A DNA stretch of 64,000 nucleotides from Kwoniella bestiolae CBS 10118 (GCF_000512585.2 NC_089247.1:1302001-1366000); one strand, 5' to 3'; counted from the first letter of the stretch, positions 36,101-49,673 are shown. Translations and numbers: made by a program. The notes: a model not told the origin generated them from the sequence alone.

Positions 36101-36207
36101 TTTGCTGATGGGTTTAATCCTTTGAATGACATTTTACCATCCTCCTCTTCATCATCCAAATCAGCCCACGAGGATGATGCAGGTACAGTCGATGTTGATT
36201 CAGACAT
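33152..36207 (-). CDS. DBP5: DEAD-box RNA helicase Dbp5 (mRNA export)
   Basis: Model: exons 36207-36036, 35838-35524, 35395-35274, 35171-35098, 35028-34936, 34839-34737, 34644-34355, 34238-34001, 33928-33661, 33492-33338 and 33184-33152, giving 620 aa. Dbp5 remodels mRNPs on the cytoplasmic face of the nuclear pore, activated by Gle1 and inositol hexakisphosphate. Motifs in order: Q motif GFKKPSKIQ near 240, Walker A GQSQSGTGKT near 266, PSRELARQIQ, GTPGTL, DEAD in LDEADEM, SAT in LFSATFPEQ, VFCRTKATADQIAQRL, ARGIDIQQV, and HRIGRTGRFGR across the ninth intron. The last exon is 33 nt and encodes the family-like end ALKAALKGPN. The N-terminal 200 residues are disordered, with Ser and Gln runs. 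The acceptor of exon 2 (CCCAAG) is the least certain junction. Confidence 0.95.
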
Positions 36208-37386
36208 TGTTGGTTACTTGGTAGTATGTGACGCACGGATACTCGTGATTGATAGAGGGTGAGGTCTGTGCGGATCAGATTGGATCTAGGTTGTGTGTTG
36301 TGTGTGTGTGTGTTTCACTTCACAAGGTTACTGTTCGACTGACTGCTGTTCGCTTCTGGTATGATTATACAGTGAGGTCACAATAGGTACTTTGTATCTT
36401 TGTATAACGAAGCAATGCAATGTTACTCGCACTCGTACCAAAATTATCTTTCAATGAAATCCATGTTGACGATCATTCAAGTTACTGCTCCTCGCGTGTT
36501 CGCAGGTGGCGAGAAGTGGATGTGGCGGTTACAGCATCAGCATATTCCCCACGCTCTTCGGCCATATGTGTGAGCCGATTGTCAAGTCAGTCTGTTTTGC
36601 TTAGTCATTGCATGTAGTGATACCCTCTTTCGGTGCTTACTACTGTAAAGAGTCTCGGAATATCCCAGTATGTTCTGGGTAAATGCGTTCATTCCAGCTT
36701 TGAAACCGATGTCTGGATATATATAACTGGAATCTTCATTCTACGCTCATCCCCTCCGGATCTTTCAGGCTAAGCATGATTTACTGACTCATGAAGTTTT
36801 GCCCGACGATTAGGCTGCAGCTCCAACTTCCTATCGATTACTGCTCTTACCAGATTAATGCATATACAGTAATAACAGGATGATTCAGAATATAAACATC
36901 AGTCTGGTATACAATCCATCCACCCTGACGTGTCTTTTTTTGGTTATTACCGGTTAATGTGATCACTATCACTACCGATCTAGCCTTTTACAGTAGTTTG
37001 ACCCTGAAGCGGGGAATGACGTCGGTCCCTGAAGTGTATTAATGAGGTTCATGTTCTCACTCTCACTCTGATGGTCGATTGTCGTTGATGAGTATAGATG
37101 ACTGCGTGCTCCTCTCCTTGTTCATTATATTACATTACAACCCATCGAATAATCAACCCTTCTTCGTCATTGTTTGGTTTGTTCCCACTTGTTACTCTTA
37201 CACACGTTCCATGACATTGGTTACACCTGCCTAGTCATCATCTAATTCCCTTCCTCACAACAACAAACCTTTCTCCATTCTCAATTTCGATTCTCAACAT
37301 TCAACATCCATCATTTAGGATAATTGACGAAACCATCTCAATTCAACCCTTAACAGCCGATATCAAGTAGGAGGTAGACCATCAAC
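36208..37386. promoter_or_regulatory. divergent promoter region, DBP5 and BAR-like gene
   Basis: About 1.2 kb between divergent starts without a supported exon. A GT-rich tract (TGTGTGTGTGTG) lies near 36298-36312. TTACAGTA-type octamers occur at 36641 (reverse), 36864 and 36988, the same motif seen upstream of the Zn2Cys6 gene. Pyrimidine-rich leader sequence precedes the plus-strand ATG. Confidence 0.5.
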
Positions 37387-40300
37387 ATGGACGCTCTGAG
37401 ACCAGGTCACGCTCATAGGAGCAGTAGTGATCGACTACTCAATAACTATCTGTGCGTTAATCCTTCTTCCTCTTCCTTCCCTCCCCATATCATATTCACA
37501 AGCTAACAACCCCAAAAACATATAGTGACTCGCAAAAATCACTTACCACCTCCCTCCTAACCCTCCTCTCCCACTCGCACTCATCCACCTCCTCCCTCCT
37601 CGCCTACGTAACCTCCTCACCAGGGGTGATCGTCCCCATCCGCCGCGGGGTCCGACACGCAGCCTTCGAAGGTCCTCTATCTTCTGAACTGACGAATGAT
37701 CCTTATTCCCAGGAGGCAGAGCACGGCCAAGGCGGATGGGCAACCTACATCTCATCATTGGACCAATTCCGTAAAGATCTCAAACAGATTCATCTCCTGG
37801 AAGAGGAATTATCAAGGGTGAAGAGAGATCGGGAAATCCTAGTTACGAGATTGATCAAATCTACCAAATCACGTCCTACCAAGTCGGACCTTTCTGCTTT
37901 AGCTACATCGTATGCGAGTCATAATGGTCCTGCGCAGTCTAGTAGGAACTCTGTGTTGAGCATGAGCAGCAATGGTTCTACTACAGCTACGAACAAGGAG
38001 TCGAAGAGGGCCGGAAAACTGGCCGATGCACAGGCTGAATTACTGGGATGCGAGGAGCACCTGAGAGGGCTGGAAGTGAGGATTGAGAATGAACGGAATA
38101 AGGTGATGATGAGGGGACTGGAGGAGAGGTTCAGAGCTATGGATGCGGTGGGGAGGATGTGGGTGCAGCAATCTAAGAAGGGTTTGAGGGATTTGGAGAG
38201 ATTGCAGGGTGAGTTTCTCAGGCTCATAAACATCTCTTCGCTCTTGCGATCATATAGTCCTTGTTCTGATTAATCGTCTTTGACCCATCGTTTTAGACCT
38301 CCCACCCGACGCATTCGAACTTGACTCCAACGGATCACTCGCACCATCCCAATCTGCCTCTCAAATCGCTTATGAAGACTCGCCCCATCGATTAGGGGGT
38401 GTACCATTCCCGAGAGGTTTCGGCAATACCCATGGTGCTGGGTCTATCACTGGTAGTATTCAAGAAGAGAACGAAGATGGAAGTTCGGGTGATGAGGCCC
38501 AGGGAGGTACTCTAGTCGTACATGAAAATCGACCTGAATCGAGAGCATCGGCTTTACAAGCTAGAGGTAGAACTACCCCCAAACCCTCTCCATTGGGTGT
38601 ACCTTCCATTAACACACAAGTCAGACCTTTATCGTCTACCATCGGAGGAGGATCAAGACATGACTTGAACAATGATGATTCCGATTCCGATGCACCCAAC
38701 TTCAGATCGGGTGGTAGAAGAGCGGCTAGTGATATTGGTGGAATGGGTTATAAACCTCCAAAAGGCCGACAACCTTTACGAAGAACCTTCTCGGACGATC
38801 AGCACAACAATAATAATCCTGTTACTCGAGGTAGAGCCAACTCTGATTCTTCAAGTATTGCCAGTCAACGAAAGAAGAAGGGATTCTTCGCCTCTTTAGG
38901 GCGACTGTTCAAGGGAAGTTCGAGCAAGAGAGGTGGACGATCCGGAAGGGAATCGCCACCTTATGGATCATCTTCTCATAACCGACGAGGTAGCGGAGGT
39001 GGGTGGAACACACGAACCGACTCTAATATCAAGCGGAGTGGTACTCTACGTAGCGCCAGGGGAAGAGGAGGGGACGATTCTTCCTCAGACGAAGATACGG
39101 GTAATTTCGTTAGTGTGACCAACAACCGAAACAGTACTTGGTCTATCGATAATAGTCGAGATGCCAAGGGAGGTATCAAGAGAAGCTCAACCATGCCAGT
39201 TGCAAGTGGTTTGATACCTTCTAAACCTGGCACCAAATCCGACCTAGGTATGAAGCGAAACTCCAGTCAAAGTACCATCACTGCGAAACCGCGTTCAGTC
39301 ACTCCTCTACCTGCATCCGTCAATGCTCCAAGCAGTCTGAGTCGATCGAACACTGTCAAATCGTCCATGTCCACTGCAACCGCCAAATCAAGCGGTACGG
39401 TTAAATCAACGGGTACCGCAACAGGTGGAAAGAAAAAGACCAGAGCGAACGGATCAATCGCCAGGGCCAGTATAACCGCCCAACAAGCTGCGGAAGGTAG
39501 GAACATCATGCAACTTGTTGATGGACCACCTTCAATGCCTGAAGTACCTAAAGCCCCCAAATCGCAGGTCACCCCTCAGATGGAATTGCCCAAAGCACCG
39601 GGATCGTCATTGGTACATGCTGAACCACTCAAACCCCAACCCGCCCACCCCAATGGTGAAGTCCCCACCCTGGGAAGAACAATCTCAAGGTCAAACTCTG
39701 TCAAGAAAGTTGCACCCCCACCTAAATCTGATCGACCAACTTCGCCTACAATGAAGGATACTTCGCCTAAAAGATCGACTACACCATTACCACCCTCTCG
39801 AATGCTCTCGCCACCCCTCAAATCAGCTTTGAGGCCTTCCTCCCCTCTTCCCCCCTCACCACCTGCACTACCACAGGAACCTCCCAAACCAATGTTCACC
39901 ATCACTGCTCCTGGGCCCGTCCAACTCACTCCAGAGAAGGAAGAACCAGAAGAGAAATTGATTCCTCCGCCTAACAACAAGCGGAACTCGTATCACTCTA
40001 TGACATCTGACGGAGCGAGTATATACGAGAGTGCCAACGAAGGAGATAGCGATGAAGATGGACAGGGGTCAAGTGCGGACGAGGACGAGACGAAGTACAA
40101 GGTGGTGGAGAATGAGAAAGTCAAGAGGGCAGGTGAGATTGCCACCGGTGTATCGAGGTATAACGAGGACGATGGGGACGATACAGCCTCTGATCATACG
40201 GTCGAAGCTGTGCCTGCCCCCAGCTCTACGAGTACAAGGGCTCCACCACCTGGACCAATCAATGTTGATCCCCCCGCCCCCGGGAAAGCTACCAGCACCG

Positions 40301-40725
40301 TCTCTTCCAACGGAGTATCCCGCAGAAAATCAGTGAGGATGGCAGTACCCGATTCACCAGTAGTGGAGAAAGCCCCTCCGGCTGTGGTACCCCACAGCGC
40401 AACTACAGATAACGCGTATCAACCTCCCACGTCGAACTATGGGTACAACGAGGATCAATCCGAAAGGGAACGACCCAACTCGCCAGAGCCTGAACGTATT
40501 AAAGGGGATTGGTCAACGAGAATAGGAAGGATGAGGGACGATACTTCCGACGAGGACGATAGGGATCCGGAATACATGTCTGCGAGAAAGGGTTTGAGGA
40601 AATTGGAGAAGAAGTGGGATGCTATGAATGCTGAGGAGCGGGAGAGAGAAAAGGAGGGCAAGTTGAAGAAGAGGGGGAGCGTTAGGAGTAATAAGAGTAA
40701 TAAGAGTAGGGGGTCGAGGGTTTAG
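37387..40725 (+). CDS. coiled-coil protein with a possible BAR/IMD-like N-terminus
   Basis: Model: exons 37387-37451, 37526-38208 and 38297-40725, giving 1058 aa. The first about 250 residues are helical. They include SQKSLTTSLLTLLSHSHS at the start, a heptad-like stretch FRKDLKQIHLLEEELSRVKR, and a long segment of ADAQAELLGCEEHLRGLEVR followed by GLEERFRAMDAVGRMWVQQS. The order short helix, coiled coil, then a helix ending GLRDLERL resembles fungal BAR or IMD membrane-curvature domains; this is inference from pattern only. The remaining 800 residues are disordered, Ser/Pro/Arg-rich, with acidic clusters and poly-basic patches that look like phosphorylation targets, and end in a Lys/Ser/Asn-rich tail. 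No membrane segment. A cortical or endocytic scaffold is plausible. Confidence 0.8.
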
Positions 40726-41289
40726 TGTCTAGGATGGTTTTGTCGTTCGGTTGGGTCATATACACGTATAATTGTTACCTTGTATCGGTTTGGGTTTTGG
40801 AAAAGATGGAATGGATTGGAAATCTGATGGTGGATTATAATATCTTGTAGGAATGACAAGCAGAATGAATGAATTAGTGAAAATTGTGAAAGTGGAAATG
40901 GAGAATGGAATGTACCGTACTGTACTGCATGTCTCGATGTCTCAGCTGCTTCGGACGAGAATGAGAAGACCAGTGGAAACTTTCATCTGGAACATCGATC
41001 ATGATCGCATGATCTGATTTATACATCCAGAGTAATTGCACGGCTTATCTGCACATGTTTGGACCATAGGATGCAGGAAAATCAAATTACCTCAAATTAT
41101 ATAACTTAATCAACTGCTATACCAAATTTAGAGTGCATGATAAAGTCCATCAAAAATAAAATGAATCCCCGAATTGTCCATTAATCACCATCCAAGGCCC
41201 ATATGCCTTCCGTCTCTCCCATTCATCCTTATACTGTGCCCCCCGCTGACGGGTCTTATCTACCAAAAGTCCCACCACTCCCTACACTC
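40726..41289. other. convergent 3' region
   Basis: About 560 bp between two convergent stop codons, AT-rich in its middle (41090-41180), with no supported exon. Confidence 0.55.
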
Positions 41290-44200
41290 TCACTCCCCGA
41301 TTCTGATCCCCAACCTGTATCTCTGCGCCTGAACTGGCAATTGAGGCACAGGCCATTCCATCCGTTGTGGTAATGGCATATCCCAATCTTCGTATCCCCT
41401 CAACATCCTTTTTATCGTATTATCTCTGCTCACCCATCTACTGGTGGTAGATTCATTGATCACCATCCCGCCGATAGATGGAGAGGGGAAAGGGAAATCT
41501 ATCATTTCCTCCAATTCCACTTGTGGGTCCGGGTCCAGATCAGATCCAACAGCGCTAGCTGTAGAATACATTGATATCCCCGAATTGACCGATCCGACAC
41601 TAAGACATGCCTGGGTATGTCTCCTGGTCATACTTGGTCGGGCGGGTTCGGGGCGAGGTGGCGAAGATAAGAACGAAGTGGGGAATTGAGGTTGGGATTT
41701 GTACCGTGGTAAGGAGGGTCGACTTATAAGTTTGACGATTGAGAATGAGGAGGGTGTTGATGGAGAGGGAGGCGAGAGGGAGGAGACTACTCGGCTTATT
41801 GGTGCGACGTATATCGGGTCGGCGAGCTACGTTATACAAGATATATTCAGCGTTCAACTCAACCTCCTTTTGCCTTGTGTTTGATTACCTGTCATTCTGT
41901 ATCAATGTCGAGTCGACTCAAAACTCACCATAATAGCCACCTGCTCGATCAGCCACCTTACCCTCCCCTTCCTCTCCTCATTCCACCTCTCATTAGATTT
42001 TTCACACCTATCTTTCTCAACCTGTATCAACCGATACAGAGCATCCTCGACTTCCCAAAGACTCAGACCGTCTTTGGACTCCTGGTGTCTTCTGAACAGG
42101 TCTAACACCTCCATAAGCGGTACAGGCGATTTCGGTGAGAAAGTCTGCGAATGACTCGAGTATTTATCTTTCTTGTTCGACGAGGCGGGAGAAGAAGATC
42201 CAAAGGACGACGTAAATGACATGTTTCTCGCTCTGCTCATATTCATAAATGAGAATTTGCCTTGCAATTGAGAGCAAGGTGGTGGAGGAAGGATCTTCAA
42301 CGGATTGGAAATCCTAGATCGAGCTCGTACTCTGGGCGTGACATCCGATTTTGATGTATCAGAAGGGTCTGAACCAGGGAGATGGGTAACCTTCGAAGTG
42401 GGTGTAACTGGATCTTCAACCTTCTTTCCAACCTCCATCCCCAGTTCTCTCAGCTCTCTTGAAGGTGATACCTGTTCGCCATCGAATATCGCAAAATGTC
42501 GATGAAGTTGTCTTCGAGATTTATCGACTGGTCCCAATGATGCTCTGCGCCTGTCAGGAAAGACCAAGTGTGAATAATCATGAGGATGATACAGGGTCGC
42601 TTCAGACGATAGGGTTGAGAGTGGTTGGTGACATCCGTAGGGGTAGGGATGTCGAGTAGTAGTGGGAGTGACTATGTGGGTATCGAAAGTGGATTTCGAA
42701 GGTGAGTCTTCTGTCATTGATGAGGGAGATAATGGACATGTCGGTGATATGGGCTCGACGGAAGATATGCTTTGATCACCAGCAGGGTGAGTGGCCAAGT
42801 GTTCTTCTTCGTCGGCGTGTTGCAATGTGAGCTGAGTTCGTGAAGCAACGGGCGTCGAAGGTACACTGCTCGAACCTAATTCTTCAGTTGTGAGGTGACT
42901 GATGGACCCGGAAATCCTTGTCCTACTTCTTCTGAGGCTGGTGATTTTGGGTGGTAATCTTGTATATTTCTTTTCAAGATCCGTGAGATCAGGAAAGGAA
43001 GCTGAGTTTCTCTCATACCTTCCCCAATCACTCTTCGATGCAGATGGTGGAGTGGAAGGAGGAAGGGGAAAATGATATTCAACGGCTTTAGATTCGGTAT
43101 GATACTCCTTATGCGCTTCTTGGATCTCGAAGCAGGACAATCTCGTGCCTTCAGTTTGGGAGTCGGTAGTGAGAAGAGAAGTTATAGTGAGGACCGAATG
43201 TGCACTGGTAGATTGTCGTCGACCGAATGCCTTAGTTGACCTTTCAGATCCATGTTCTCCATCCGTTCGATAGATGTCTTCAGATCCACCATGATACCAA
43301 GTGAGTCGAGGCTTCTCTTCCGCAGGTTGATAAGTTGGATTTTCGTCTTTTAGGTCGAGTCTCCCTTCATCCTCATCTCCCTCATGCTCATGTCCATCTT
43401 CGTTCTCCCCCGTTCTACTTTCCTCCAACGTATCAGGTAGCTGCGCCACTTCGTCCAAAAACTTCTCCAGATTGATTGAATCTCTTGCCAAAGAGCCTCT
43501 AACACCTTCAGTGAGTGTACCTCTTTTGAAAGGCGATGACGTATCAGACCTGTCCTGAGTGTATGTTCCCAACGAGGAGTAGCAAGTGTTGACCAGCGGA
43601 GGCAGGTCAAAAGCCGATCTCATCGATACGAAAACCTCCTTCAACCCCATCAAGTCTTTCTTACCTATCATTCTCTTCTCCAGGTGCGATAATAGCTCTT
43701 CAGCCTGTTCCCTCCCTCCACCAAGGAACCAACTCTCATCTTCATGTCCGTGTAAATGGTACTTCATCTCCATCAACTGGTTCAACAGTACCGTTCGTAC
43801 ATCTTCTGGATCAGTGAGGGACATCAAGGATGACGTGAGATCATCTCTGCATGTTGTGCGAGGTCTGGATGTTGTCGTGGTATCATCAGATAGAATCGAT
43901 TGACGGATGTTGGTCTCGGCAGGAAATTGAAAAGTGACTGTCGAGGATGAGGTGAGTGAAGAGGATTCAGGTATGGTATTTCCACCAAAATATCCTGAAG
44001 AAGGCCTTGAACGGTCGGAAGATGGGAATCGAAGTTTGCTGGAAGATGAGTTGTTCCGTTTATGATATAGCCATTTCGGGGTATGATGGCTGAATGATCG
44101 TTTCCTGCCCATCCTGCTGAATGACAACAAGGACAAAGCACTCGGTGAAGTGAGTTGGGAATACAAGTCTTCAGGTTCAGTCTTTGTTGTCGAGGTGGTA

Positions 44201-45411
44201 TCGTGGTTCAATCGAGTGGGCGATGTAGATGGCGATGACCATAGTAAGCCAGATTGGTCGGTTGAAAGAGCTGTCGAAGTGGTATGGCAGAATCCTATCT
44301 CCTGTTCTGAGACTGTGTCGATAAGAGCTCTATTCTCACTATCTTCGATCCTAATCTTGATGGCAGATACTTCATCCAGAACAGCTTGATGTCCAAGTCC
44401 AACAGAAAGTCTTCTTTGGATCCATGATCGAAGGTAGATCTCGAGGTGTTTTGCATCGTTCTCGTTCTCCTCTTCACGCATCGTGCTATGTATAGACTCG
44501 GTGGAAGTCGTAATCGAGTGCTGAAGTAACGAAGAACTCGAGAATGGATTTGAATTGAATCGTGTGATGAGCTGAGAGCAAGTCACGAACCCAAGTTGAA
44601 ATCTGAATTTATGTAAGATGGGTACGATGTTGGTTTCTCCCTGAAGTTGCAACTATCAAAACAGGTTATTTTGAGTATTAGCTTTGAACTCAACTGCTTT
44701 CATCGTCACCAAAAGAATGGGAAAAGTGCCTGGGAGGGATCTGAAACTCACTTCAAACTCTACTTCAGTCAATGATTTGCTTATCCAATCTATGAGGTTT
44801 CCCTCGTTATTACCTTCAGGAATTTTCCACTTTCTGTCTCTCCATAATGTCGAGATGTATGATAAGCACAGCTCGTGTATGAGAGGTTCATCACAGAATG
44901 GTCTACTCCCATCATGCTGGTTCTCGTCGCTCAACCTTGAGAGAGCTTCTATAAGCTGGAAGCGAGTGATGTTGGGTAGTGTCACGGTAGGGATGAGTGG
45001 TGGTGGTAATGGCGGTTCGGTGGTTGGGAAGTAAGGGTTCGAAACAAGGTTGACGAAAGGAAGAAGAGTTTTCATCGGGGCTGAACGAATAACATTTCGT
45101 AGTGGTTCTGTGACGTATATCTGGGCTCGACTGTCATGTCAGCTCAATATACCTTCGTAAACGTTTGGAGTACCGCAGCTCACAACTTCCAAGACCTGTT
45201 GAATGTCCCTACACCATTCTCTGACTTTTCTTCCTTCCTTCCAAGCTTTGATAACGAACTCGACCAGACATCCTTCCGCTTGTCTACTCGGGATGTTCCT
45301 CTTCTGCAGTATCTCAGCTAGGACTGCGCTTTGTATGGGCAAGTCGAGTAGCGTCATCCTGCGTGTACGAGGGAATAAGATCGAGGTGGTAGGGGTACAT
45401 GGTGAGTGCAT
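41290..45411 (-). CDS. large unrecognised protein
   Basis: Model: exons 45411-45184, 45120-44752, 44652-41929 and 41826-41290, giving 1285 aa, all junctions in phase 0. The first about 230 residues look folded and helical (ILQKRNIPSRQAEGCLVEFV, AWKEGRKVREWCRDIQQVL, FDQ-free Leu-rich stretches, LHKFRFQLGFVTCSQLI). The middle 850 residues are disordered, Ser/Thr/Glu-rich, with several basic patches. Near 1040-1107 a helical block (VPLMEVLDLFRRHQESKDGL, then SLWEVEDALYRLIQVEKDRC) recurs to order. The C-terminal exon is Ser/Pro-rich and ends with WPVPQLPVQAQRYRLGIRI. No membrane helix, signal peptide or catalytic motif is recognised. Possibly a basidiomycete-specific scaffold; function not assigned. 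Confidence 0.75.
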
Positions 45412-47292
45412 TTTCGAGCGTCGAATATAGGTATTCAGTCGAATGTGTGGTAGGTGCCTATATGAGTGATAGGTTGGTCGAGTGAAAATGGCAAAGTGAG
45501 GAGAGTAAGGGCGTAAGTGAGAATGGGGGGATATGGTGTGTGTATATATATAGTACGATGTCGATCTTTCCAGGTCGACTGATGGCCGAAGGGGTCAGTC
45601 CTTATTGCACTTGTTGATTTCTATTTCAGTGCCATATCGGCTTTGTCGTTAACACATCGATATCGTGTGACACCTTTTCCTCTTCATTCCCCGTATACTG
45701 ATGATAATGATGAGACTGGTGGTTGATCGGTTCCGAGGTAATTCGGTGGTACGGTATGAAAGATGATCGGTAAGTCTGGTGAGACATGATGGACAAGCAT
45801 GTTCTGATATGTCGTGTTTCCGGCATGTTTGCGCCTGTTTGAATTATTGTCGCTGATGAATGATGTTGATGATGATATGATGGATTGATCTGATGGTAAA
45901 GAGTCATTCGTTCAGAATATGGTCAGTAGAAGTAAGATGAAAGATCATCACGTCCGTGTGAGACAGGACATGGTCCAAGCGTACTTCTGAGCATGGGTCA
46001 TTTTGATGATCAGTAATTGATTATATCCTTACTGTTACTTTACTCCCGAGCTATACAATCAGATCCACGTTCGAGCTTTGATGTATAATCCGAGATGAGA
46101 CACACACAACAGACACGAAATCACCCCTTGGCATTGTTGTTTTGGTTTCGGTACAGTCATCTCTCTCTACCCTAGAGGAGGTCCTTTGATTAATCTGCTC
46201 GACGTAGATCTGTGCGTGACCGACTTGCTTCCTCTCTCTCTCTAAGTATGCGTCCTCGCTTAAAAACAGAGTCAACTCGATACCTCATCTGTTCAAGGAG
46301 GCGCAATTGATCATCATCATCATCATCACTCAATCCGTCGGTTGAGGTGAATCTTTCTTTCGACCCAGCGTACAGTGTGATTACCTATCACGGACAGGCA
46401 AATATTGTCCCCGATCCAGCAAATTTGTCTGTCCGTATCGCAATCGATCAAGTGATCGGTTGGTCATACCTTCATAGATGCGCACTTGGGATGTTTGCTT
46501 TTTGGAAAGACGATAGCAGGTTTATACTCGTACTCGTAGGTGCCAAGTAGGTGAAAGGCGTACGTACGTAAACCGCAAATCCACTAATTTAGCGTCTTCT
46601 TTGCAAGACAACCTTTTCAAGCTTTGCTTTTCCTTTTTTCTCACCCATCCTTTTTCCTATCAATACTCCGACCATAAGAAGTTACAGTACACTCGCCATC
46701 GTCAGTGTCATGAAATATTAATTGGTCTGTCAAAGCTGTTCAAATATGAGTACCATTCAAATCCAGTCCTTGCAACTCACGTTCACGAGTAGAATCAACT
46801 CACTCCGCACGCACAACTCCGATCGGCAATCCCAATCCCAATCTTAACGGATCCCTTCGGTAACAAACTGAAAAAAGGGTCCGTATTTATCGGAAATCTT
46901 GATACGAGCAATGAGCAATGCAGGAGATCACCACTATGACGAGTTTGTCTGAACACTAAGGTACATCATCGTTGAATATTACTCGAATTTCAATTGACCG
47001 AAGCGAAGATACTACTATACTTCGAGCAGAACAGCTAAGCTCAAGATGCGATTGGGATTTCGGATTGGGGTTGGACTTCGGTCATACATCGCCGTTGACG
47101 TTTGAGGTTTAGACGAGATTGATTATATACCCCACGTAAGTTTGTAAGTTTGTTTACACTTTTGTCCCCTCTTTATTCGTTATCTCTTATTCATCCAAAG
47201 CAACCAATCCATCCAGCAACCGATAATCCGTAACATCATTCTATTCCTCATAATAAAGTAGTCTTTCGATACAGCTCAGACCATCTCGCAAT
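45412..47292. promoter_or_regulatory. 1.9-kb divergent intergenic region
   Basis: This lies between the divergent starts of the large orphan and the saccharopine-dehydrogenase-like gene. Short frames occur but none has support. A CAT/ATC trinucleotide tract lies at about 46308-46330. The length suggests long leaders or distal regulatory sites. Confidence 0.4.
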
Positions 47293-49282
47293 ATGACTCC
47301 CAAACACAAACCAACTCTAATCATATACGGCGCAACCTCATTCACCGCTCGACAGCTCTTACATTACCTCGATACCCATCCTGAAGGGGATCAATTCGAG
47401 TTCATCCTAGCCGGACGGAACAGGCAGAAATTGGAAGTGGCCAATGCCAAATTACAGAGATCCAGGGAGATAATCGTATGCCAACTGGACGATGAGAATG
47501 GGGTGAGGGGGATGATAGAGCGAGGGGAAGTGGTGGTCAATCTTGCTGGTGGGTTTATCCTACTTCCAAGCTGAATTGCGACTTCAGGAGGTAATGTTGA
47601 AGAGCTGATTTGATATCACGATGGATTGTCTAACAGGCCCATTCAGATGGCACAACGCAGAAGCTCTAATCAGGTAGGTCGACATACCTCTACTGCTCGG
47701 TGTGCGGGCTGACATGGAGGTAATTTTTTGCGGGTATGGGTATCCAGAGAATGCTGCAGAACCGGAAAACACTATATCGACCTGAGCGGTGAATCCTCAT
47801 GGCTTGCAGCAGAGATCATACCGAAATACGATGATCTAGCGAAGAAGAGAGGTGCCATTATAGTTCCTTCATGTGGATTCGATTCTGTTCCTTCGTAAGT
47901 TCTACTACTTTCCCTTCCGATATACCTATACTACAAAGTTTATATACTCTTCATCAAAGGGATAAACTCCAAGATACACCTGAGCTCATCCACTGTGTGT
48001 TCATGATCTAGCGACCTATCTCTCTACCTCGCCCATAAGACCTTACAGAGCCAATACCCCAACTTGACTATCGAAGAATCAACGTCATTCTTCAAGTTGA
48101 AGGGAGGATCCATGTCTGGAGGGACCATCCAGACTATGCATTCCATGGCGGAGCTGCCTAAGGACAAGAGGCGGTCAGGGGAGTATGATTGTGTGCCGAA
48201 GGGTAAGTTAGGTCACCACCATATCCCCATACAGCGTTTCAGTAACTACAAGGAAACATCGATCAGAGTGTATGCTAAGTGTCACTTGTTCATCCAATCA
48301 GACGAAAGGATAATTAGGTCTTCCACACCCCTCAAACTGCAATACAACCTCTCCATACCTCAACCAGACGCACAACCCCGATTCGGTTCCATATTCTTCA
48401 TGTACCCATACAACCGAACTATCATCAGGCGGTCCCAATACCTGTTCAATACCCTCCCATCTGACGAGTCGAGAGTGAAATATGGCAAGGAGATGAAGTA
48501 CGAGGAATCTATGGATCTTGGTCTGGGCAGGGTCGGGTCAACATTGTTTAGTTTGGGGTTAATTTTGGGTTTGGGGCTGTTCTTCCTTTCGAGATGGGTG
48601 AGTATGACGAGGTTTTACTTCTCACTTCTCAGAGTCCATGTAGCGAAGATTGTATATTGAACCATTCATTGATGCTTGGTTTGTTGTCAGATACGTAAAT
48701 TGTCTACATACATCTTACCAGGTCCAGGCCAAGGCGTCTCAGACGAGTGAGCGGTCCTTCCTTTCCCCCTACATCCTTACCTACGAAGTCACCTTGCTAA
48801 TTCGTGGCTAAACCCCCCGTCCGCAGACAACTATTCAAAGCTTCCTACGTTGTCGATAACCTCTCCACCTCCTCCCGATTGCCCAACGGAGATCGTATGA
48901 AAGTACTGACGACCTTTAAAGGGCAGGGCGATCCAGGATACCTAAGTACATGCTGTGAGTGATGCCTCTCCTAGTCCCACATCACTTCACATCAGCTCGA
49001 CTGAACATCCAATCATCCAACAATGACGATCAAGGTCGAAAATCAATGCTACGTACCATCCAATATACTGATAATGATACCTCACTCGCAGACCTACTAG
49101 CCGAATCTGCCCTGTCCCTCGCTCTCGACAAGGACACATTACCGCCCATAAGCCTAAGAGGGGGGATGTTAACTCCCTCTATAGCCATTGGAGATACATT
49201 GGTAGAGAGGTTGAATAGGTCTGGGAAGGTTGTGATGAGTAGTGAGATATTGGATCAGAGCGGTGGGAAGAAGCTCGATTAG
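47293..49282 (+). CDS. saccharopine-dehydrogenase-like oxidoreductase
   Basis: Model: exons 47293-47548, 47637-47673, 47748-47894, 48012-48202, 48302-48597, 48691-48746, 48827-48954 and 49092-49282, giving 433 aa. The N-terminus is a Rossmann fold (LIIYGATSFTARQLLHYL) with GRNRQKLE as the second-strand signature. VVNLAGPF, HYIDLSGES and VPSCGFDSVPSDL follow, the diagnostic blocks of the SCCPDH/trans-acting enoyl-reductase-like family. This is the membrane-associated branch rather than the Lys-biosynthetic enzyme. A hydrophobic segment (LFSLGLILGLGLFFL) near 295-308 fits lipid-droplet or membrane association. The C-terminal domain includes TTFKGQGDPGY and LRGGMLTPSIAIG. NAD(P)-dependent redox chemistry on a lipid-like substrate is inferred; the true substrate is unknown for this branch. 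Confidence 0.9.
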
Positions 49283-49673
49283 CGATTGGGATTGGGATTG
49301 ATACAGTATAGAGAAACTCAACTACTGAAGTGATTTAACGAAAGATATGGTATGGTAGATCACTATTGGAATGTGTTGAGCCTTGTTAGATCTAGAGTCG
49401 CTTATAGTACATGGGTACAGCTGATAGAATAGAATAAGAGACCGATGGGTTATATATATATATATATTCGTTCATTTGGGCATCAGAATAGATCAGTATC
49501 GTAGTATAGTTTGATGTAGTTCATGCATTAAATATACATATGTAAATCATCAACGCTCTCGTATGTTCATCTACAACTCATCTTGCTATTACAGGATCCA
49601 ACATCACTGAACAAATACGTGGACCACGAATCACACCCCATAGATTACACAGTACACATCATCCAACTCCCAC
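49283..49673. other. convergent 3' region with TA microsatellite
   Basis: This lies between convergent stop codons. It holds an alternating TA tract at about 49451-49467 and otherwise AT-rich sequence with no supported exon. Confidence 0.55.
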
